Origin: Xanthomonas hortorum pv. cynarae
GTDB lineage: Bacteria > Pseudomonadota > Gammaproteobacteria > Xanthomonadales > Xanthomonadaceae
Length of the DNA: 64,000 nt
Assembly (NCBI RefSeq): GCF_002939985.1
Contig: NZ_MDFM01000008.1
Span: 113,653-177,652, forward strand
Direction of reading: 5' to 3'
Shown here piece after piece: positions 16,333 to 25,177 of the stretch (its first letter is position 1; each line of letters begins with the position of its first letter). The translations under genes and the position numbers were made by a program. The notes beneath the pieces were generated by a model, which worked only from the letters and a program-made list of their open reading frames with translations, made no database searches and was not told the origin of the DNA.

Positions 16333-17949
16333 ATGTCTGCCACCGCTTTCGCTCCACGCTCTACCGAACGCGCCACTCCCGGTCTGTCGCTGACCACGCA
16401 GGTGGCCGGCCAGGCAGAACTCCTGCCAGCCGCCGCGTTGGCATTGCTGGTGTCGCTGCACCGCGCGATCGAACCCGGTCGCCAGCAGCGCCTCGCCCAG
16501 CGGCGGGTGCGCCAGGCCGAGTTCGACGCCGGCCAGTTGCCGGACTTTCGCTCTGACACCCGCGCCATCCGCGCCGGCGACTGGCGCGTGGCCGCGCTGC
16601 CGGCGGCGCTGCAGGACCGCCGCGTCGAGATCACCGGCCCCACCGATCCGAAGATGGTCATCAACGCGCTGAATTCCGGCGCCAAGGTGTTCATGGCCGA
16701 CTTCGAAGATTCCACCGCGCCGACCTGGCGCAACCTGCTGGCCGGCCAGCGCACGTTGGCCGCTGCGGTGCGCGGCGATCTCAGCTTCGATGCGCCCAAC
16801 GGCAAGCACTACGCGCTGCGCCCGGAAGCCGAGCGCGCGGTGTTGATCGTGCGCCCGCGCGGCTGGCATCTGGACGAGAAGCACGTGCTCATCGATGGCC
16901 AGCCGCTGGCCGGCGGCTTGTTCGATGCTGCGGTGTTCGCCTTCCATAACGGCCGTGCGCTGCTAGCCAAGGACCGCGGCCCGTATCTGTATCTGCCCAA
17001 GCTGCAGAGCATGGAAGAAGCCGCGCTGTGGGAGACCGCGCTGGCGCATATCGAAGCGATGCTCGGCCTGCCGCATGGGCAGATCAAGGTGACCGTGCTG
17101 ATCGAAACGCTGCCGGCGGTGTTCGAGATGGACGAGATCCTGCACGCGCTGCGCGATCGCATCGTCGGGCTCAATTGCGGGCGCTGGGACTACATCTTTT
17201 CGTACCTGAAAACCTTTCGCGCGCACCGCGACCGCGTACTGCCCGAGCGTGGTCAGGTCACCATGACCCAGCCGTTCCTGAAGGCGTATTCGGAGCTGTT
17301 GATCAAGACCTGTCATCGCCGTGGTGCGCATGCCATGGGCGGCATGGCCGCGCAGATTCCGATCAATCACGACGAAGCCGCCAACGAGCAGGCGATGGCC
17401 CGCGTGCGTGCCGACAAGTTGCGCGAAGTGACGGCCGGGCACGATGGCACCTGGGTAGCGCATCCGGCTTTGATTCCGGTGGCGATGAAATTGTTCGACG
17501 AGCACATGCCCACCGCGCATCAGCATCACGTCTTGCGCAACGATGTGCAGGTGACGCGCGACATGTTGATCGCCCCCTCGCCGGGCAACGTCACCCGCGC
17601 AGGGTTCGAAGGCAATGTCGAAGTGTGCGTGCGTTATCTGGCCGCCTGGCTGGACGGCAATGGCTGCGTGCCGATCCACAACCTCATGGAAGACGCCGCC
17701 ACTGCAGAAATCAGCCGTGCGCAACTATGGCAGTGGCTGCATCACGGCCAGCATCTGGACGACGGCACTGCCATCGATCAGCAGTTATTGCAGGCCGCGT
17801 TGCGGGCGCTGCCGGCACGCCTGGGCGCGACCAACGCACTGCCTGGCGCTGCGCGCATCGACGACGCCATCGCCTTGCTGGAAACACTCAGCCGCGCCGA
17901 TGAACTGGCCGACTTCCTCACTGTGCCTGCGTACCGATTGATCGATTGA
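16333..17949 (+). CDS. aceB: Malate synthase A
   Basis: 538 residues. It condenses glyoxylate and acetyl-CoA to malate in the glyoxylate shunt (cytoplasm). The family signature KVFMADFEDSTAPTWRN is at about residues 116-132, with KDRGPYLYLPKLQSMEEA, GLNCGRWDYIFSYLKTF and RGAHAMGGMAAQIPI, as in AceB of E. coli (533). The ATG at 16333 is preferred because AceB homology starts there. It is followed 192 nt later by aceA on the same strand. Together they let the cell grow on acetate or fatty acids, and the divergent LysR gene is the likely regulator. Confidence 0.96.
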   Translation: MSATAFAPRSTERATPGLSLTTQVAGQAELLPAAALALLVSLHRAIEPGRQQRLAQRRVRQAEFDAGQLPDFRSDTRAIRAGDWRVAALPAALQDRRVEITGPTDPKMVINALNSGAKVFMADFEDSTAPTWRNLLAGQRTLAAAVRGDLSFDAPNGKHYALRPEAERAVLIVRPRGWHLDEKHVLIDGQPLAGGLFDAAVFAFHNGRALLAKDRGPYLYLPKLQSMEEAALWETALAHIEAMLGLPHGQIKVTVLIETLPAVFEMDEILHALRDRIVGLNCGRWDYIFSYLKTFRAHRDRVLPERGQVTMTQPFLKAYSELLIKTCHRRGAHAMGGMAAQIPINHDEAANEQAMARVRADKLREVTAGHDGTWVAHPALIPVAMKLFDEHMPTAHQHHVLRNDVQVTRDMLIAPSPGNVTRAGFEGNVEVCVRYLAAWLDGNGCVPIHNLMEDAATAEISRAQLWQWLHHGQHLDDGTAIDQQLLQAALRALPARLGATNALPGAARIDDAIALLETLSRADELADFLTVPAYRLID

Positions 17950-18141
17950 TCTATCCACTGCAGCGACAGGCCACAGCACGCGTGCTGTCGCTGCAACCCA
18001 TCAACGCAACGCACTACGTCAACACCGCACACCGCCCGATTGCGCCCATGCGCAACGACGGCCATGCCATGCCCCGCGCACAGCACACCGCGCCATTCCT
18101 TCCTCGCTGCATCCGCCGTATCCCTGTCAGGAGAACGCACC

Positions 18142-19437
18142 ATGAGCAACACACTGCAGACCGCCGAACAGATCCAGCAGGACTGGGCCAGCAACCCGCG
18201 CTGGACCGGCATCACCCGCAACTACACCGCAGCCGATGTGGTGCGCCTGCGCGGCACCGTGCATGTCGAGCATTCGCTGGCACGATTGGGTGCGGACAAG
18301 TTGTGGGCATCGCTGCACACCACGCCGTTCGTCAATGCGCTGGGCGCGTTGACCGGCAATCAGGCGATGCAGCAGGTCAAGGCCGGTTTGAAGGCGATTT
18401 ATCTGTCTGGCTGGCAGGTGGCCGCCGATGCCAACCTGGCCGGGCAGATGTACCCGGACCAATCGCTGTATCCGGCCGATTCGGTGCCGGCGGTGGTCAA
18501 GCGCATCAACAACACCTTGCTGCGTGCCGATCAATTGCATCACGCCGAAGGCAACGACGATATCGACTTCCTGCAGCCCATCGTGGCCGATGCCGAAGCC
18601 GGCTTCGGCGGCGTGCTCAACGCCTTCGAGCTGATGAAGGCGATGATCGAAGCCGGCGCCGCCGGCGTGCATTTCGAAGATCAACTGGCCTCGGTGAAAA
18701 AGTGCGGCCACATGGGCGGCAAGGTGCTGGTGCCCACGCGTGAGGCGATCGAAAAGTTGAATGCCGCGCGTCTGGCGGCCGATGTGCTGGGCGTACCGAC
18801 GCTGTTGATCGCACGCACCGATGCCGAAGCGGCCGATCTGATCACCAGCGATGTGGATGCCAACGATCAGCCGTTCACCACCGGGCAGCGCACGGTCGAA
18901 GGGTTCTTCAAGACCCGCAACGGGCTGGATCAGGCGATCAGTCGCGGGTTGGCCTATGCACCGTATGCGGATCTGATCTGGTGCGAAACCGGCAAGCCGG
19001 ATCTGGAATTCGCGCGCGCCTTCGCCCAGGCCATCCATGCCAAGTTCCCCGGTAAATTGCTGGCCTATAACTGCTCGCCGAGCTTCAACTGGAAGAAGCA
19101 CCTGGACGACGTCACCATCGCCAGATTCCAGACCGAGCTGGCGATCTACGGCTACAAATTCCAGTTCATCACCCTGGCCGGCTTCCACGCCTTGAATTAC
19201 GGCATGTTCAACCTGGCCCATGGCTACGCGCGCCGCCAGATGAGCGCCTTCGTCGAGCTGCAGCAGGCCGAGTTCGCAGCGGCGGACATGGGCTTTACCG
19301 CAGTCAAGCATCAGCGCGAGGTGGGCACCGGGTACTTCGACGCGGTGACGCAGGCGATTCAGCAGGGGCAGTCGTCCACCACCGCGCTGCGTGGGTCGAC
19401 TGAGGAAGAGCAGTTTCACGGTGAAAAAGCGGCTTAG
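18142..19437 (+). CDS. aceA: Isocitrate lyase
   Basis: 431 residues. It cleaves isocitrate to succinate and glyoxylate, the first step of the glyoxylate shunt. The active-site loop KKCGHMGGK is intact ([16 protein letters not shown], about residues 191-199) with the catalytic Cys. [21 protein letters not shown] and [13 protein letters not shown] are further family blocks. Length equals E. coli AceA (434). AGGAG lies 8 nt before the ATG at 18142. It forms an operon-like pair with aceB and is closed by a terminator at 19543. Confidence 0.96.
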   Translation: MSNTLQTAEQIQQDWASNPRWTGITRNYTAADVVRLRGTVHVEHSLARLGADKLWASLHTTPFVNALGALTGNQAMQQVKAGLKAIYLSGWQVAADANLAGQMYPDQSLYPADSVPAVVKRINNTLLRADQLHHAEGNDDIDFLQPIVADAEAGFGGVLNAFELMKAMIEAGAAGVHFEDQLASVKKCGHMGGKVLVPTREAIEKLNAARLAADVLGVPTLLIARTDAEAADLITSDVDANDQPFTTGQRTVEGFFKTRNGLDQAISRGLAYAPYADLIWCETGKPDLEFARAFAQAIHAKFPGKLLAYNCSPSFNWKKHLDDVTIARFQTELAIYGYKFQFITLAGFHALNYGMFNLAHGYARRQMSAFVELQQAEFAAADMGFTAVKHQREVGTGYFDAVTQAIQQGQSSTTALRGSTEEEQFHGEKAA

Positions 19438-19502
19438 AGCGACTAACAAAACGTAGCGAGCGCCTGGCTGGCGGACGTGCAGTAGTTTTTGTTAGCCGCT
19501 CT
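19436..19502. repeat. Imperfect inverted repeat at the aceA 3' end
   Basis: A 16-nt arm (AGAGCGACTAACAAAA, 19436-19451) starts inside the aceA stop region and pairs, with one mismatch, with 19487-19502. The separating 35 nt is not repetitive. It may be an interspersed palindromic element or a weak 3' structure that precedes the true terminator. Confidence 0.5.
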
Positions 19503-19542
19503 TAGCCTGCAGCAAGCCGCCAGGTGCAGCTCGGGAGGGAGA

Positions 19543-19568
19543 GGGCTCGGGAAACCGGGCCCTTTTTT
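19543..19568 (+). terminator. Rho-independent terminator after aceBA
   Basis: An 8-bp stem (GGGCTCGG at 19543-19550 with CCGGGCCC at 19555-19562, one wobble) caps a GAAA tetraloop. Six T residues follow (19563-19568). Confidence 0.88.
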
Positions 19569-19692
19569 GTTACCTCATACCCGTCATTCCGTCTCTTCAT
19601 CCGTGAGAAATAGTGTGACCTGGTGCTGAACAAAGGGGTCCTGTAGGATTTGTCCATGGGCTAACGTTGTAGGCCAGCCTAAGGAAATCTGG

Positions 19693-20769
19693 ATGACTTG
19701 CCACAACACCGCAGGCGCGGTCGAACCGACTGGAGGCGTTGCCAAAACGTTGTCCGACGGGCTGCATGCGCTGATGACTGCCGAAGAGCTGGCGTTTTTC
19801 GCCCGCTTCGGCCGTGCGCGCGAGTTGGCGGCGGGCCAGGCGCTGTTCGAGCGTGGTGCCGTGGGCACGCAGATGTTCATCGTTGTCAGCGGCCAGATCG
19901 ATCTGGATTTTGGCGAGGACCTGATGCTCAAGCATCTGGGCCCGGGCGAATTTTTCGGCGAACTCGGCTTGCTGATCGGCGACCACGCACGCAGTGCCGG
20001 CGCCAGTGCCTCCACCGACAGCCGTTTGATCGAACTGGCCCACGACGATTTTCAGCGCCTGGTCGATCACGACCCGTCGATGGTGGCGCATTTTCTGCGC
20101 CGCTCCATCGTGCGTGTGGTCAACAACGAGCAGTTGCTGATCCGTCAGCTGCGCCGTCGCAACCACGATCTGGAAGCGGCGCTGGACAATCTCTATGTCA
20201 CCTCGCACAAACTCAACCACACCGAAGAGTTGAGTCGCACCGACGAGCTCACCGGCCTGCACAACCGTCGCGGTCTGGCGCTGCATCTGCAGGAATGTCG
20301 GCGTTCCGGCGCGGTGCCCGGTGTGGGCCTGATCCTGATCGATTGCGACCGTTTCAAGCGCATCAATGACGAATTCGGTCATCTGGCCGGCGACCGTGTG
20401 CTGCAGAACGTTGCCCATGCACTGCGCTCGGTGATCGCCGATGGCGATCTGGCCTGCCGGCTGGGCGGCGACGAATTCTGCGTGCTGGTCGCGCAAGGCA
20501 CGCGGGAACTGATGCACCACATCGGCGAATGCATCGTGCGCGCGGTGGAAGCACGCCTGGGCAACACCCAGAGCGAGCAAGGCTGCTCGGTCAGTCTTGG
20601 CCTGTGCATGATCGATGCGGATGCGGCATGGAACGACTGGTACACGCTGGCCGATAGCGCGTTGTACCAGGCCAAGCGGCAGGGCGGTAACGTGTTGTGC
20701 ATGCACGAAGCACCTGCGCCGGGTAGCACGCTGGTATCGGGTAACACGCTCGCCTCTGGCAATCACTGA
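19693..20769 (+). CDS. cNMP-binding diguanylate cyclase (XC_0249-like)
   Basis: 358 residues. A cyclic-nucleotide-binding domain lies at about 30-150 (ELAAGQALFERGAVGTQMF, then PGEFFGELGLLIGDHARS, the phosphate-binding cassette). A helical linker leads to a GGDEF domain at about 185-345 with intact RLGGDEFCVLV. The usual inhibitory RxxD five residues before GGDEF reads ADGD, so product inhibition is probably lost. X. campestris XC_0249, as I recall it, is a cGMP-stimulated c-di-GMP synthase paired with the guanylate cyclase XC_0250. The same two architectures sit here, and the cyclase starts only 3 nt after this stop. Confidence 0.9.
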   Translation: MTCHNTAGAVEPTGGVAKTLSDGLHALMTAEELAFFARFGRARELAAGQALFERGAVGTQMFIVVSGQIDLDFGEDLMLKHLGPGEFFGELGLLIGDHARSAGASASTDSRLIELAHDDFQRLVDHDPSMVAHFLRRSIVRVVNNEQLLIRQLRRRNHDLEAALDNLYVTSHKLNHTEELSRTDELTGLHNRRGLALHLQECRRSGAVPGVGLILIDCDRFKRINDEFGHLAGDRVLQNVAHALRSVIADGDLACRLGGDEFCVLVAQGTRELMHHIGECIVRAVEARLGNTQSEQGCSVSLGLCMIDADAAWNDWYTLADSALYQAKRQGGNVLCMHEAPAPGSTLVSGNTLASGNH

Positions 20770-20772
20770 GCA

Positions 20773-23424
20773 ATGAGCACGCGCACCCACGCACGCAAGG
20801 ATGCGTCGTCGGAAGCGATCCAGGCGCCGCGTCTGCGCACCTTGCTGTTGACCGATTTATGCGATTCCACCGCACTGGTCGAACGTATCGGTGACAACGC
20901 TGCCGCCGCATTGTTCCGCGAGCATGACCGTCTGGTGGTCAAACTGCAGCAGCAATGGCGCGGTCGTCTGATCGACCGCTCGGACGGGCTGTTGCTGCTG
21001 TTCGATCGCCCCATCGATGGCCTGGGCTTCGCACTGGATTACGCACGCGGACTCAAGGCGATGGGCGATGCCCGCACGCTGACGCTGCGCGCGCGCCAGG
21101 GCCTGCACGTGGGCGAAGTGCTGACCTGGCGCAACAGCGACGAAGCCGTGAGCATCGGCGCCAAACCGCTGGAAGTGGAAGGCCTGGCCAAGCCCACCGC
21201 CGCGCGACTGATGTCGATGGCACGGCCCGGGCAGATCCTGTTGTCGGCGGTGGCCGAGTCGTTGACGCATCGTGCGGCGCGCGAACTGGGCGATCGCGGC
21301 GAACGCATCTTGTGGAAATCCCACGGTCGCTGGCGCTTCAAGGGCGTGCCTACGCCAATGGAGATTTACGAGGTCGGCGAGATTGATGTCACGCCGCTGC
21401 GCGCGCCCAGGCATTCGCCCAAGGCATGGCGCGATATTCCGTTATGGCGCCGGCCGGCAGCGCTGCTGGCGGAAACGTTAGTGGTCGCCACTGTCTGTGT
21501 GTCGGTATGGTTTTTTACCCGTGCCGAGCCGGCGATCGCCTTCGCCGAGCGCGGCTGGGTTGTGGTTGGCGACTTGCGCAATCTGACCGGCAATACACTG
21601 CTCGACAGCTCGCTGGAGCAGGCGCTACGCATCAGCCTGGAGCAGTCGCGCTACGTCAATGTCCTGAGCGATATGAAAGTGCGCGACACAATGACCCGGA
21701 TGAAACGCGATCCGGACAGCGTTGTCGTCGATCGTGCCATCGCCTCGGAAGTGGCCATGCGCGATGGCGCCAGTGCAGTCATTCTGCCGACTGTGGCCGA
21801 GATCGGGGGCAAGCTCCGCTTCAGTGTGGAGTTGGTGGATCCACGCACGCAGACCACGGTGTACTCGGAGTTTGTGCAAGGCGATGGCTTACCGTCCGCG
21901 CTGTCGTCCGTAGATCAGGTCACCCGTAAGTTGAGGCAGGGACTTGGCGAAGTTGTCGCTTCGATCGACAAGCATTCGGTGCCATTGCCCGCCGTCACCA
22001 CCTCAAGCCTGGATGCATTGCGTGCCTATGCCCTCGGCGTCGACGCCACGGTGAAAGGCCAGTGGAGCCAAGGCATGGAACTCTTCGAGCGCGCAGTTGG
22101 CATCGACCCGGAATTTGCCTTGGCCTATCTGGGCGCAGCACGCATCAAGGTCGCCATCTCCGACCGCGATGGCGCGCTGCCGTATCTGGATCAAGCGATC
22201 CGTTTCCGCCGGCGTTTGCCGGAGCGTGACCAGCTCTATCTGGATGCCTGGGCGGCCGAGTTGCGTGCGCCCGAGAAAGCGTTGCCGCTGTGGCGAACCC
22301 TGGCATCGCTGTACCCGGACAACTTTGCTGGAACCGCCAATGCCTCCTGGCATCTATTCGTTGCCAATCGTTTTGCCGAGGCGCTTCCCTATGCGCAGGC
22401 AGCCGATGTTCCGCAGGATCCGCTACGCGCGATCGCCACGGATCGGGTTGGACGCATCTTGCTGGCACAGGGAAAAGCCGAGGCTGCATTAAAGTATTTT
22501 GTCCCTGATGACGTTGATCGCGCAGGTCCGCTACGGCGGCGGGCCAGCGCGTTGGCATCACTGAATCGCTACGCCGAAGCACAGCAAGCGCTCGATACGA
22601 TCGTGAAGAGCGGCTACGTCAACGACGATGTGGTGCCATTGATCGACCGCACCAGTATTGCGATCGATCAGGCCGACTGGATGGCTGCGCGCGCTTCCAT
22701 TGCGCAAGCTCTGACGCGTAGCAAGCAGACAGACGATTTCATTTATCGGCAGTTCCTGGTCATTGCGTTGACGACGGATGCCCTAACCGATCCGGCCACC
22801 CCAACCAAGCTGAAGCCGACGTTCGAGCGGTTGACATCAGCAGTAACCGACGACAGGTTGGCGATGGCAAACCAGCAGGACAATGCAGCGATGGTCTTGA
22901 TCGTGGCCAGCCACGCACAACGCAGCGGCGACGATAGTCTGACTGCGCGCGCGCTTGAGGCGATCAGGCCGGCACTGGTACATGAAACGCCGGTACTTGC
23001 CGACCTTCGCGCAATTGTCGAAGCCCAACATCTTGCGTTGACGGGCGACCGCGCGGCGGCTATTGCGCATCTGACAGTCGGTGACGACACGCTCGTCCAG
23101 ACCCGCGTTGCGCTGTATGCGCTGCTGAGTGACAGCGGACGGCACGCCGAAGCGCTCCAACAAGCACGTTGGCTATCCCTGCGCCGAGGTCGCGCTTACA
23201 TCGAGGCGAACGCGTCACAAACGCTGCAGCCGCTCAATGTGGCCGATGCGCGGCTGGCACAGCTCTGGATGGCCGAGTCGTTGCATGCACTCGGCCGCAC
23301 CCACGAGGCACGCGAACAGGCCCAGGCATTTGTACGTGCGTGGCCTGTGTCGCGTCTGCCCGCTTACCTGCGCACCAGGGTAGAACGGATGCTCTCCGAT
23401 TCGAAGGCAAAGATCACGGTGTGA
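20773..23424 (+). CDS. Class III nucleotide cyclase with TPR-like repeats (peptide-modification-system cyclase)
   Basis: 883 residues. An N-terminal class III cyclase domain (about 20-200) keeps both metal aspartates: LLLTDLCDST (D28) and DRSDGLLLLF (D71). ARQGLHVGEV follows. A transmembrane segment (about 228-248, ETLVVATVCVSVWFF) separates it from a region like FlgO/TolB (about 255-370) and C-terminal TPR-like helices (about 400-870). Architecture matches XC_0250 of X. campestris (reported to make cGMP) and a NCBI family I recall as 'putative peptide modification system cyclase', which occurs beside the peptide and dehydrogenase genes seen here. Its 3' end overlaps the convergent precursor gene by 61 bp. 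Confidence 0.87.
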   Translation: MSTRTHARKDASSEAIQAPRLRTLLLTDLCDSTALVERIGDNAAAALFREHDRLVVKLQQQWRGRLIDRSDGLLLLFDRPIDGLGFALDYARGLKAMGDARTLTLRARQGLHVGEVLTWRNSDEAVSIGAKPLEVEGLAKPTAARLMSMARPGQILLSAVAESLTHRAARELGDRGERILWKSHGRWRFKGVPTPMEIYEVGEIDVTPLRAPRHSPKAWRDIPLWRRPAALLAETLVVATVCVSVWFFTRAEPAIAFAERGWVVVGDLRNLTGNTLLDSSLEQALRISLEQSRYVNVLSDMKVRDTMTRMKRDPDSVVVDRAIASEVAMRDGASAVILPTVAEIGGKLRFSVELVDPRTQTTVYSEFVQGDGLPSALSSVDQVTRKLRQGLGEVVASIDKHSVPLPAVTTSSLDALRAYALGVDATVKGQWSQGMELFERAVGIDPEFALAYLGAARIKVAISDRDGALPYLDQAIRFRRRLPERDQLYLDAWAAELRAPEKALPLWRTLASLYPDNFAGTANASWHLFVANRFAEALPYAQAADVPQDPLRAIATDRVGRILLAQGKAEAALKYFVPDDVDRAGPLRRRASALASLNRYAEAQQALDTIVKSGYVNDDVVPLIDRTSIAIDQADWMAARASIAQALTRSKQTDDFIYRQFLVIALTTDALTDPATPTKLKPTFERLTSAVTDDRLAMANQQDNAAMVLIVASHAQRSGDDSLTARALEAIRPALVHETPVLADLRAIVEAQHLALTGDRAAAIAHLTVGDDTLVQTRVALYALLSDSGRHAEALQQARWLSLRRGRAYIEANASQTLQPLNVADARLAQLWMAESLHALGRTHEAREQAQAFVRAWPVSRLPAYLRTRVERMLSDSKAKITV

Positions 23425-23702
23425 TTGGCGTTCTGGGTCAGGTAGCTATGCAACTCGGTGCGGGCCAGCGCGATCTCTTCCTTCGAGGCGAGCTGATTGG
23501 TGGTCATGCAAAAGTATGGCTCTCCCATGCTGGGCACGCTGTCGTCGGCGTTCGCACCGGCTGCGCCAATCCGGGCAAGCGCTTGAGCCGGATTAGATTG
23601 AAAGCATTCGCGGAAGTCGTCGTCGCTGGACAGCAGCTCCAGCAGCTTGTCGGCAATGGATGCATCCAGCGGAGGATGTGCGTTATCGGCTGAGTCGGTC
23701 AT
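23364..23702 (-). CDS. NHLP-like RiPP precursor (putative modified peptide)
   Basis: 112 residues. A leader of the nitrile-hydratase-alpha/NHLP kind is seen at about 15-45: ADKLLELLSSDDDFRECFQS followed by NPAQALARIG. The core-like part after about residue 58 reads GEPYFCMTTNQLASKEEI, with one Cys, then a charged helix and a polar tail (LTQNANHTVIFAF). This matches a family I recall as TIGR04509 'putative modified peptide' found with SagB-type dehydrogenases in Xanthomonadaceae. The start at 23702 is chosen to precede the conserved leader; no strong ribosome site is visible. Modifying sites are unknown. It is divergent from the dehydrogenase gene. Confidence 0.8.
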   Translation of the reverse strand: MTDSADNAHPPLDASIADKLLELLSSDDDFRECFQSNPAQALARIGAAGANADDSVPSMGEPYFCMTTNQLASKEEIALARTELHSYLTQNANHTVIFAFESESIRSTLVRR

Positions 23703-23795
23703 GGTCTTGCCTGCAGAATGAGGGTGTGTGGTGCGTGGTGTGACAGGAGAGCTGACACAATATCGACCATGCTCATGCGTCCTTGAGATGTTCCT

Positions 23796-25004
23796 ATGCA
23801 GATCCGTCGCTGTGCCACGCTGTTCTTCGAACTTCGCAACGATGCGGTGTTCGATCTTGCTCACTTGCTTGCCGGCGGCGATGGGCTGCGTCGTCGCGCA
23901 CGATGGCTGGCACTGGCGCCGCATCTCGATGCAGAAGTGGAGGTCGGAACAGCCGAGCGCGAGTGGTTGGGCGAGTTAAGCCCGGCGCGCTGGCGGTTAA
24001 TCGATCAGATGCAGCCACCACCGGCCTGGCTCGATGGGTTGATCGAGCAGGGGCTTGTGATCAGCGATCAACAGGAGCATGCAGCGCATCGCCACAATGA
24101 CGAGCGGGTGCAGCAGCAGCGCTGGTGGCCATTGGCTGCGTTGTGGCACCGCTTCGCGCGTTGGAAAGGCGAGGACAGCGTGGCAACGATGGAGGCGCAA
24201 GGTCTGACGACTGCAGAAGGCATGGTGGAGCGCCTGGGTGCGCCGCCGGCAGAGGTCGTCAGCCGTGGCGAGGGAGGCGCCAAAGCCCGAATAGCGTTGC
24301 CGCGCGCAACGCCGGGTACGTTCGATCAACTGCTGGCGCGGCGCGTGACCTGCCGCAATTTCGATACGCAGCGCCCGCTATCAAGCGAATTATTGGCCCA
24401 GATGCTCGAACGCAGCGTCATGGCGAGCGCGCGGATCGAGGTGGGGCACGATACCGCATTCTTGAAGAAGCCAGTGCCATCGGGAGGCAGCCTGCATCCC
24501 ACCGAAACCTATCTGCTGGTACAGCGGGTCGAGGGCATGGCAAGTGGCCTGTATCACTACCGTCCGCTCGACCATGCATTGCACCCCTTGCCATCGCCTG
24601 CACAGCCGCTCGCGGAATTCGCACGCAAGGCAGTGTCGGGGCAGCACTGGTTTGCCGATGCGCCGGTGCTGTTGATTCTGGCGCCGCGGTTTTTACGCAG
24701 CTTCTGGAAATATCGGAACCATGCCAAGGCTTACCGCGCAATGATTCTGGACGTGGGCCATATTGCACAGACCCTCTATCTGAGCGCGACCGATTTGGGG
24801 CTAGGGGCGTTTGTCACCTCGGCAATCAACGAGGTGGATATCGAACACGCGCTAGGCCTGGATGGCCTGCAGGATGGCCCGTTGGCCATCTGCGGTTTCG
24901 GTTGGCGTGCCGAGGAAATGAAAAATACCGAGCTGGATCCTGGCGGCGCAGTGTGGTCGATCGGTCTTGATCGAGAGGCTTCCAGAGAGATCGGGCAACA
25001 GTAG
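23796..25004 (+). CDS. SagB-like nitroreductase-family peptide-maturation dehydrogenase
   Basis: 402 residues. The C-terminal half (about 165-395) is a flavin nitroreductase/SagB domain: RRVTCRNFDTQRPLSSELL, PVPSGGSLHPTETYLLV (FMN contact), GHIAQTLYLSATDLGLGAFV. SagB enzymes oxidise azolines to azoles in thiazole/oxazole RiPPs. The N-terminal about 150 residues lack an obvious domain and may bind the leader. No YcaO cyclodehydratase gene is nearby, which is unlike classical TOMM clusters. It is divergent from the precursor with 93 bp between starts, enough for a shared promoter region. It matches a family I recall as 'putative peptide maturation dehydrogenase'. Confidence 0.85.
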   Translation: MQIRRCATLFFELRNDAVFDLAHLLAGGDGLRRRARWLALAPHLDAEVEVGTAEREWLGELSPARWRLIDQMQPPPAWLDGLIEQGLVISDQQEHAAHRHNDERVQQQRWWPLAALWHRFARWKGEDSVATMEAQGLTTAEGMVERLGAPPAEVVSRGEGGAKARIALPRATPGTFDQLLARRVTCRNFDTQRPLSSELLAQMLERSVMASARIEVGHDTAFLKKPVPSGGSLHPTETYLLVQRVEGMASGLYHYRPLDHALHPLPSPAQPLAEFARKAVSGQHWFADAPVLLILAPRFLRSFWKYRNHAKAYRAMILDVGHIAQTLYLSATDLGLGAFVTSAINEVDIEHALGLDGLQDGPLAICGFGWRAEEMKNTELDPGGAVWSIGLDREASREIGQQ

Positions 25005-25054
25005 CGAGCAAGCATCGGGCCTCGACACATCTATCGTGCGTTGAGGCGATTTTA

Positions 25055-25086
25055 TGCGTGCTGCGTGCTGCGTGCTGCGTGCTGCG
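25055..25086. repeat. Short 7-bp tandem repeat
   Basis: Four full copies of TGCGTGC plus a partial copy (TGCG) lie in the 173-bp gap between two convergent genes. No gene is seen in the gap. It is a simple-sequence tract of a kind prone to copy-number change between strains. Confidence 0.7.
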
Positions 25087-25177
25087 AACGCCGGAGGTGC
25101 ATGCGTCAGCGCTTGCCTTTGCAGGCGAGCGCAGTAGCAGGTGCCATCACTGTAAAGCGAGCGACCCCTTTGGCCGA

